This document shows, in pieces, positions 58,956 to 64,000 of a DNA stretch of 64,000 nucleotides. The translations under genes and the position numbers were made by a program. Positions within the stretch are counted from its first letter, which is position 1; each line of letters opens with the position of its first letter. This stretch comes from Phaeacidiphilus oryzae TH49. Its GTDB lineage: Bacteria; Actinomycetota; Actinomycetes; Streptomycetales; Streptomycetaceae. The notes below the pieces were generated by a model. It was given only the letters and a program-made list of their open reading frames with translations, ran no database searches and had not been told where the DNA came from. The stretch covers positions 4,410,055 to 4,474,054 of the forward strand of contig NZ_JQMQ01000005.1 of the NCBI RefSeq assembly GCF_000744815.1, read 5' to 3'.

Positions 58956-59927
58956 GTGTTCGCAGCAGAACGTCGCCAATTGATCCTCGAAATGGTGCGG
59001 GCGAACGGCGCGGTGTCGCTCCGTGAGCTCGCCCGTGTCGTCCAGACCTCCGAAGTGACCGTACGGCGCGACGTCCGCGCCCTGGAAGCAGAAGGCCTCC
59101 TCGACCGCCGGCATGGGGGCGCGGTCCTCCCCGGCGGCCTGGCCCGAGAACCCGGCTATCCGCAGAAGACCCATCTCTGCGCGGCCGAGAAGAGCGCCAT
59201 CGCCGACATCGCCGCCTCCCTGGTGCAGGAGGGCGACGCGATCGTGGTGGGCGCCGGCACCACCACCCAGGAGCTGGCCCGCCGGCTGGCCCGGGTGCCG
59301 GGGCTCACCGTCGTCACCAACTCCCTCCTGGTCGCGCAGGCGCTGGCGCATGCCAACCGGGTCGAGGTGGTGATGACCGGGGGCACCCTGCGCGGCTCCA
59401 ACTACGCGCTGGTCGGCAGCGGCGCCGAGCAGTCCCTGCAGGGGCTGCGGGTGGCCCGGGCGTTCGTCTCCGGCAGCGGGCTGACCGCCGAACGCGGGCT
59501 GTCCACCAGCAACATGCTCTCCGCGAGCGTGGACCGGGCGCTGGTGCAGGCGGCCGGGGAGGTGGTGGTCCTCGCGGACCACACCAAGATCGGCACCGAC
59601 ACCATGTTCCAGACCGTCCCGAGCGAGGCGATCACCCATCTCGTGACGGACGAGGGCGCGACGGCGGCCGACCGCATCGAACGCGAGTTGGACGCCCTGG
59701 CCGACCGCGGAGTCCAGGTCACGCTGGCCCCCGTCGGCAACGGCCCGGTGGGCGGCGGCGGAACGGTCACCGCCGCGCATCCGCAGCAGTCGCCCGCGAC
59801 ACAGCCGCCCGTGCAGGGCGCCGCGGCGCCCACCCCCCTGCCCGGCCAGCGCCGCCACCCCGGCGGCGGGCCCCTCCACCCACCGCGCCTGGCGGAGATG
59901 GGCGCGCATCGCACCGCTAAGCGGTAG
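58956..59927 (+). CDS. DeoR/GlpR-family transcriptional regulator
   Basis: 323 residues. The N-terminal winged helix is ERRQLILEMVRANGAVSLRE, ARVVQTSEVTVRRDVRALEA with the DeoR signature. The effector domain is the sugar-phosphate isomerase-like DeoRC: GDAIVVGAGTTTQELARRLA, VTNSLLVAQAL, VVMTGGTLRGSNYALVG and VVLADHTKIGTDTM. The C-terminal ~70 residues are Pro/His-rich and probably disordered. It probably senses a phosphorylated sugar. Its position among nucleoside-salvage genes makes it a candidate reader of the ACGCGCGT operators, but its own promoter carries a different palindrome. Confidence 0.88.
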   Translation: MFAAERRQLILEMVRANGAVSLRELARVVQTSEVTVRRDVRALEAEGLLDRRHGGAVLPGGLAREPGYPQKTHLCAAEKSAIADIAASLVQEGDAIVVGAGTTTQELARRLARVPGLTVVTNSLLVAQALAHANRVEVVMTGGTLRGSNYALVGSGAEQSLQGLRVARAFVSGSGLTAERGLSTSNMLSASVDRALVQAAGEVVVLADHTKIGTDTMFQTVPSEAITHLVTDEGATAADRIERELDALADRGVQVTLAPVGNGPVGGGGTVTAAHPQQSPATQPPVQGAAAPTPLPGQRRHPGGGPLHPPRLAEMGAHRTAKR

Positions 59928-59994
59928 CCGCGGTGGCTGCTGCGTCCGCGCGCCCGAAAGGAGGGCCGCAGGCCCGACCCGCAGGGCCGCTTCA

Positions 59995-60120
59995 GGGGCG
60001 CGGGGAACCGCTCGCCCGGCCGTCCACGGCGCCGCATGCGGCAACGGCACCCGGGCGGCGCCCCGGCCGCCGCTGCCGTCTGCGGCGACGTGGCGGGCCG
60101 GGCGCCGCGGTGCCGGGTCG
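59995..60120. repeat. Intergenic repeat block between deoR-type gene and accA2
   Basis: GGGGCGCGGGGAACCGC (59995-60011) followed by ACGGCGCCGCA and CACCCGG in the same order as at 36495-36560. It separates two convergent genes. Confidence 0.6.
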
Positions 60121-61902
60121 TCAGTCCTGGATGTCGCAGATCGGCGCGCCGGAGGTCAGCGTGGAGCCGATCTGCGCCTTCAGTTCGCCGATGGTGCCGG
60201 ACTTGTGGGCGTTGATGGGCTGTTCCATCTTCATCGCCTCCAGGACGATGATCAGCTCGCCCTCGTTGACGCTCTGCCCCTCCTCGACGGCGACCTTGAC
60301 CACGGTGCCCTGCATGGGGGAGGCCAGGGTGTCACCGGAGACCGCCGAGCCGGCCTTGCGCGAACCGCCGGAACGCCGCTTGACCTGCCGGGCCCCGCCG
60401 GCCGCGGCCGTGCGCGCCAGCGACATCCCCAGCGAGGCCGGCACCGACACCTCGATCCGCTTGCCGCCGACCTCGACGACCACCGTCTCGCGTCCGCTCG
60501 GCTCCTCGCCCTCGCCGGCCGGGGCCGGGGTGAAGGGCGGGATGGTGTTGTCGAACTCGGTCTCCATCCAGCGGGTGTGGACGGTGAAGGGCTGGGTGGA
60601 GCCGGTCAGTTCGGGGGCGAAGGCGGGATCGACGACCACGGCGCGGTGGAAGGGCAGGGCGGTGGCCATCCCCTCGACCTGGAACTCGGCCAGGGCGCGG
60701 GCGGCGCGCTGGAGGGCCTGTCGGCGGGTGGCGCCGGTGACGATGAGCTTGGCCAGCAGGGAGTCCCAGGCCGGTCCGATCACGGAGCCGGCCTCGACCC
60801 CGGCGTCCAGGCGCACCCCGGGGCCGCTGGGCGGGTTCCAGGCGGTGACGGTGCCGGGGGCGGGCAGGAAGCCGCGGCCGGGGTCCTCGCCGTTGATGCG
60901 GAACTCGAAGGAGTGGCCGCGCAGTTGCGGGTCGTCGTAGCCCAGGGGTTCGCCGTCGGCGATGCGGAACATCTCCCGGACCAGGTCGATGCCGGCGACC
61001 TCCTCGGTGACCGGGTGTTCGACCTGGAGGCGGGTGTTGACCTCCAGGAAGGAGACGGTGCCGTCCTGGCCGATGAGGAACTCGCAGGTGCCGGCGCCGA
61101 CGTAGCCGGCCTCCTTCAGGATGGCCTTGGAGGCGCGGTAGAGCTCGGTGGTCTGGGCCTGGGTCAGGAAGGGGGCGGGGGCCTCCTCGACGAGTTTTTG
61201 GTGGCGGCGCTGCAGGGAGCAGTCGCGGGTGGAGACGACCACGACGTTGCCGTGGGTGTCGGCCAGGCACTGGGTCTCCACGTGCCGGGGCTTGTCCAGG
61301 TAGCGCTCCACGAAGCACTCGCCGCGGCCGAAGGCGGCGATGGCCTCGCGTACCGCGGAGTCGAACAGTTCGGGGATCTCCTCCAGGGTGCGGGCCACCT
61401 TCAGGCCGCGCCCGCCGCCGCCGAACGCGGCCTTGATGGCGATGGGCAGGCCGTGTTCGCGGGCGAAGGCGACCACCTCCTCCGCGCCCGCGACCGGGTC
61501 GGGGGTGCCGGCGACCAGGGGGGCGCCGGCGCGCTGGGCGATGTGCCGGGCGGCGACCTTGTCGCCCAGGTCGCGGATGGCCGAGGGCGGGGGGCCGATC
61601 CAGGTCAGGCCCGCGTCCAGGACCCGCTGGGCGAACTCGGCGTTCTCCGACAGGAAGCCGTAGCCGGGGTGGACGGCGTCCGCGCCCGACTCGGCGGCCG
61701 CGGCCAGGACCTTGTCCATGTCCAGGTAGCTGGTGGCGGGGGTGTCGCCGCCCAGCGCGTAGGCCTCGTCGGCGGCCCGGACGTGTACCGCGTCCCGGTC
61801 CGGCTCGGCATACACCGCCACGGAGGCGATCCCGGCATCCCGGCACGCCCTCGCGACCCGGACCGCGATCTCCCCGCGGTTGGCGATCAGCACCTTGCGC
61901 AC
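60121..61902 (-). CDS. accA2: Acetyl/propionyl-CoA carboxylase alpha subunit (biotin carboxylase plus BCCP)
   Basis: 593 residues. Biotin carboxylase domain (~1-445): [48 protein letters not shown] (ATP lid), [39 protein letters not shown] linker precedes the biotinyl domain with [11 protein letters not shown]. This is the actinobacterial AccA1/AccA2 type that serves acyl-CoA carboxylases with separate beta subunits (none in the window). GTG 61902 is chosen on the AAGGGAG site 6 bases upstream. The S. coelicolor equivalent is accA2 (from memory). Confidence 0.93.
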   Translation of the reverse strand: MRKVLIANRGEIAVRVARACRDAGIASVAVYAEPDRDAVHVRAADEAYALGGDTPATSYLDMDKVLAAAAESGADAVHPGYGFLSENAEFAQRVLDAGLTWIGPPPSAIRDLGDKVAARHIAQRAGAPLVAGTPDPVAGAEEVVAFAREHGLPIAIKAAFGGGGRGLKVARTLEEIPELFDSAVREAIAAFGRGECFVERYLDKPRHVETQCLADTHGNVVVVSTRDCSLQRRHQKLVEEAPAPFLTQAQTTELYRASKAILKEAGYVGAGTCEFLIGQDGTVSFLEVNTRLQVEHPVTEEVAGIDLVREMFRIADGEPLGYDDPQLRGHSFEFRINGEDPGRGFLPAPGTVTAWNPPSGPGVRLDAGVEAGSVIGPAWDSLLAKLIVTGATRRQALQRAARALAEFQVEGMATALPFHRAVVVDPAFAPELTGSTQPFTVHTRWMETEFDNTIPPFTPAPAGEGEEPSGRETVVVEVGGKRIEVSVPASLGMSLARTAAAGGARQVKRRSGGSRKAGSAVSGDTLASPMQGTVVKVAVEEGQSVNEGELIIVLEAMKMEQPINAHKSGTIGELKAQIGSTLTSGAPICDIQD

Positions 61903-62121
61903 TTTGGCTCCCTTCTTGAACCTAGGCGAGTTTAGGGACAACCACCCGATACTGCCGAGTCAGGTCCTGGAGGCGCGGTCGCGCGCGGCTGGAGCGCGGC
62001 GCTGAGGGGCCGTGGTCCGCCCGTCCCCGGCCCACGCTACGCCGGGTCCCGCACGGCGTACCGGAGCCGCCGGGGGCCGGGGCGTGGCATTCACCACGTC
62101 GGCAGCGCGTACGGTGGTCCG

Positions 62122-62173
62122 ACCCCCTTGAGGAGTTGACTACTATTCAGTAAGTTCGGGCTGTCAAGGGGGT
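62122..62173. promoter_or_regulatory. Inverted repeat with promoter-like box upstream of accA2 and of a small membrane gene
   Basis: Perfect 10-base arms ACCCCCTTGA (62122-62131) and TCAAGGGGGT (62164-62173) enclose 32 AT-richer bases. On the minus strand TTGACA (62167-62162) is a perfect -35 box pointing to accA2, 260 bases away; a TAGTAG-like -10 lies 16 bases on. On the plus strand the right arm contains the likely ribosome site of the small membrane gene. Confidence 0.45.
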
Positions 62174-62180
62174 GTGCCCG

Positions 62181-62633
62181 GTGCGAAGACTCGTACTGTC
62201 CCGCAAGGCGGTCCTGGCGACCGCGGCGGTGCTGCTGATCGTCGTGGGCCTGGTGCTCGGCCTGGTCGGCCTCGTCCTCGGCGTGGCCGTGAACCAGCAG
62301 AGGATGTCCTTCGGCGGGTTCGATCCGCACCTGATGGCGATCGCGGCCTGGATCGGCCAGGGCGCCCTGGCGGTCGTCTTCGTGGTGACCGGGGTGCTGG
62401 TCGCGCTGGCCGCCGCGCGCGACGCGACGGCGGGGACGCCGACCCGGGTGCTGCTGCTGATCGCCTGCGTGGTGGACGGGGTGCTGGCGGCGGCGCTGCT
62501 GGCGCTGATGGGCGTCGGCGTCTTCCTCGTCCTCCTGCTGCTGCTCGCGCTCTTCGTCGCGGCCTTCCTGCTCCTCCGCGACTATCCGGCCCCGCCGGCG
62601 GACGCGCCGCACAGCCCCACCCCGGCGGCCTGA
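62181..62633 (+). CDS. Small four-helix membrane protein of unknown function
   Basis: 150 residues from GTG 62181. Membrane segments: AVLATAAVLLIVVGLVLGLV; WIGQGALAVVFVVTGVLVAL; VLLLIACVVDGVLAAALLAL; VFLVLLLLLALFVAAFLLL. A Pro-rich tail follows (YPAPPADAPHSPTPAA). Not recognised beyond being a small actinobacterial membrane protein. GTG 62172 is an in-frame alternative; AAGGGGG sits 8 bases before 62181. Confidence 0.72.
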   Translation: MRRLVLSRKAVLATAAVLLIVVGLVLGLVGLVLGVAVNQQRMSFGGFDPHLMAIAAWIGQGALAVVFVVTGVLVALAAARDATAGTPTRVLLLIACVVDGVLAAALLALMGVGVFLVLLLLLALFVAAFLLLRDYPAPPADAPHSPTPAA

Positions 62634-62682
62634 CCCCGGCCCACCGCCGACCGGTGCCGGAGACACCAGGGGCGCCGGGGGA

Positions 62683-63438
62683 TCACGGCGCGGCGCTGGC
62701 GGACCGCTGCTCCGGCCCCGGCTCCGGGGCCTGCCTTCCCGGCTTCGCGGCCGGCGGCCGAGCGGTCGCCTCCCGCGTGACGTCGCCCAGCAGCTCCACG
62801 ACGTCGGCGCCGTAGGCGCTCGGCTGGACGACCTTCAGCAGCAGACAGAACGTCCCCTCGGTGCCGTAGCGGTGGGCGAGCCGCCGGTACTGGGCCGAGA
62901 GCCAGCGGGCGGCCGCCAGGTTGGCGATCGCGCTCTGCCCGCAGACCAGGAAGGTCGGCCGGCCGCCCTCGCCGGCGGTGATCCGGGCCAGCAGGGCGTA
63001 CTCGGCCTCGTCGCTCCGCAGATACTCGCGTCCGCCGACCTCGAGGCCGCGTTCCATCCGGACCCCGGGCAGCTTCCAGCGCAGATGGGCCGCCGTGCGG
63101 TTGTTGGCGGCCGGACCGCCGACGCAGAACTCGGTGCGCCCGCCCAGCCCCTGGGTGACCTGGTCGTGGCCGACCACGTCGGCCCGGGCGCCGCACTCGC
63201 GGATCAGCGCGGCCAGTTCCATCACCGCCAGCACGTCCCGGCGGTTGACGCTGACCTCGGTCCCGCTCATGTGCCGGGGCAGCACCGTCGTGCAGCCACT
63301 GTCCGCGCGCAGGCCGAAGAAGGCGCGCTTGCGCTCCAGCCGCCGCCGCAGCAGCCCCCTCTGCACCGTCCAGGCGAGCGCCGCGCTGACCGCGCTGGAC
63401 ACCACGCCGAGCACGACGTTGAGCACGCTGTCCCCCAT
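62683..63438 (-). CDS. Conserved hypothetical protein with N-terminal membrane anchor
   Basis: 251 residues. One N-terminal membrane segment (VLNVVLGVVSSAVSAALAWT) with a following basic stretch (RRRLERKRA) suggests a cytoplasmic body. The body contains VNRRDVLAVMELAALIRECG, EFCVGGPAANNRTAAHLRW and FLVCGQSAIANLAAARWL, an alpha/beta pattern with two GG/GQ loops. Not recognised as a named family; the loops suggest nucleotide or TIR/STALD-like binding only loosely. The C-terminal ~30 residues are disordered. Confidence 0.7.
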   Translation of the reverse strand: MGDSVLNVVLGVVSSAVSAALAWTVQRGLLRRRLERKRAFFGLRADSGCTTVLPRHMSGTEVSVNRRDVLAVMELAALIRECGARADVVGHDQVTQGLGGRTEFCVGGPAANNRTAAHLRWKLPGVRMERGLEVGGREYLRSDEAEYALLARITAGEGGRPTFLVCGQSAIANLAAARWLSAQYRRLAHRYGTEGTFCLLLKVVQPSAYGADVVELLGDVTREATARPPAAKPGRQAPEPGPEQRSASAAP

Positions 63439-63489
63439 ACGGAGCAGCCTACCGGCGGGGGCCGTCCGCCCGGGACGGGTGACGCGGCG

Positions 63490-64000
63490 TCAGGAGGCGG
63501 GCGCCCAAAGGTCGGTGATCCGCACGCCCAGCTTCGCCAGCAGGCCGCGGAGCAGCGGCAGGGAGAGGCCGATGACGTTCCCCGGGTCGCCGTCGATGCC
63601 GTCGATGAACGGGGCGGACCTGCCGTCCAGGGTGAACGCCCCGGCCACGTTCAGCGGCTCGCCGGAGGCGACGTAGGCGGCGATCTCCTCGTCGGTGGGG
63701 CTGCCGAAGCGGACGGTGGTGGAGGCGGTCGCCCCCGCGCGCCCGCCGGTGGCGGTGTCGATCACGCAGTGCCCGGTGCGCAGCACGCCCTCCCGCCCGC
63801 GCATGGACTGCCACCGGCGCAGCGCCTCGGCCGGCTGGCCGGGCTTGCCCAGCGCCTCGCCGTCCAGGTCGAGCACCGAGTCGCAGCCGATCACCAGGGT
63901 GGGTTCGGCCTGCAGCGAGGCCACCGCCTCGGCCTTGGCCTCGGCCAGGATCTGGGCGAGTTCACCGGGGGTGGGGGCGGAGAGGGCGTCCTCGTCCACG
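63490..64000 (-). CDS. maf: Maf-family nucleotide pyrophosphatase, 5' end outside window
   Basis: The last ~170 residues are present; the frame runs to the right edge. [38 protein letters not shown] (catalytic Asp), [20 protein letters not shown] and [20 protein letters not shown] are typical of Maf/YhdE house-cleaning NTP pyrophosphatases. The missing N-terminus should hold the SxxRxxLL motif. Family members hydrolyse dTTP, UTP and modified nucleotides. Confidence 0.92.
   Translation of the reverse strand, partial: VDEDALSAPTPGELAQILAEAKAEAVASLQAEPTLVIGCDSVLDLDGEALGKPGQPAEALRRWQSMRGREGVLRTGHCVIDTATGGRAGATASTTVRFGSPTDEEIAAYVASGEPLNVAGAFTLDGRSAPFIDGIDGDPGNVIGLSLPLLRGLLAKLGVRITDLWAPAS

Overview
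The window is a high-GC (about 72-74%) actinobacterial chromosome segment with densely packed genes, frequent 1-8 base start/stop overlaps, GTG/TTG starts and several apparently leaderless genes. Gene content and order (D-alanyl-D-alanine carboxypeptidase, SCO4848-type membrane protein, sdhCDAB, nucleoside ABC transporter-cdd-deoA, afsQ1/afsQ2/sigQ, deoC, phosphohexomutase, purine nucleoside phosphorylase, accA2, maf) match, from memory, the SCO48xx-SCO49xx core of Streptomyces coelicolor. The organism is therefore a streptomycete or close relative. No rRNA, tRNA, insertion sequence, prophage or CRISPR array was seen.

Layout. 1-10.4 kb: a polyprenyl-phosphoryl-arabinose locus. Two AftA-like arabinofuranosyltransferases and a PIG-V-like GT-C enzyme lie on the plus strand. 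A translationally coupled minus-strand operon encodes PAP2 phosphatase, UbiA phosphoribosyltransferase, GtrA and a GT87 mannosyltransferase. Divergent dprE1/dprE2 homologues follow. This is the gene set mycobacteria use to make and use decaprenyl-phosphoryl-arabinose. 10.4-17.3 kb: YihY protein, S11 carboxypeptidase, SCO4848 protein, sdhCDAB, and an OHCU-decarboxylase-like protein. 17.7-24.7 kb: a TetR-controlled SnoaL/NmrA pair, two convergent FUSC transporters separated by a long hairpin, and a MarR regulator. 24.9-32.2 kb: a five-gene glycosyltransferase operon built from duplicated modules. 32.4-33.7 kb: M20 amidohydrolase.

33.8-41.0 kb: purine-nucleoside lipoprotein, ABC ATPase, two permeases, cytidine deaminase and a frameshifted thymidine phosphorylase. 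41.0-44.6 kb: accessory genes (Uma2, MFS/LysR pair, VanZ). 44.6-48.5 kb: AfsQ two-component system with lipoprotein and divergent SigQ, with an AfsQ1-type box between them. 48.6-57.2 kb: ketopantoate-reductase-like protein, tandem aldehyde dehydrogenases, deoC, PH-domain protein, phosphohexomutase, purine nucleoside phosphorylase, GGCT-like protein. 57.3-64 kb: single-cysteine quinone reductase, DeoR regulator, biotin-dependent carboxylase alpha subunit, two small membrane-linked proteins, and the start-truncated maf gene.

The most distinctive observations are three. First, a palindromic ACGCGCGT element sits in the same register against the -10 box of three separate nucleoside-salvage transcription units (bmpA operon, deoC operon, purine nucleoside phosphorylase), which looks like an unannotated regulon operator. 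Second, the glycosyltransferase operon has an A-B-C / C-B-C / A' mosaic built from a repeated Rossmann-like module. Third, the arabinose-donor pathway includes a DprE1 that lacks the benzothiazinone-target cysteine. Two genes (deoA and one FUSC gene) carry frameshifts, each explained by one missing base in a C/G run, so sequencing error must be considered.
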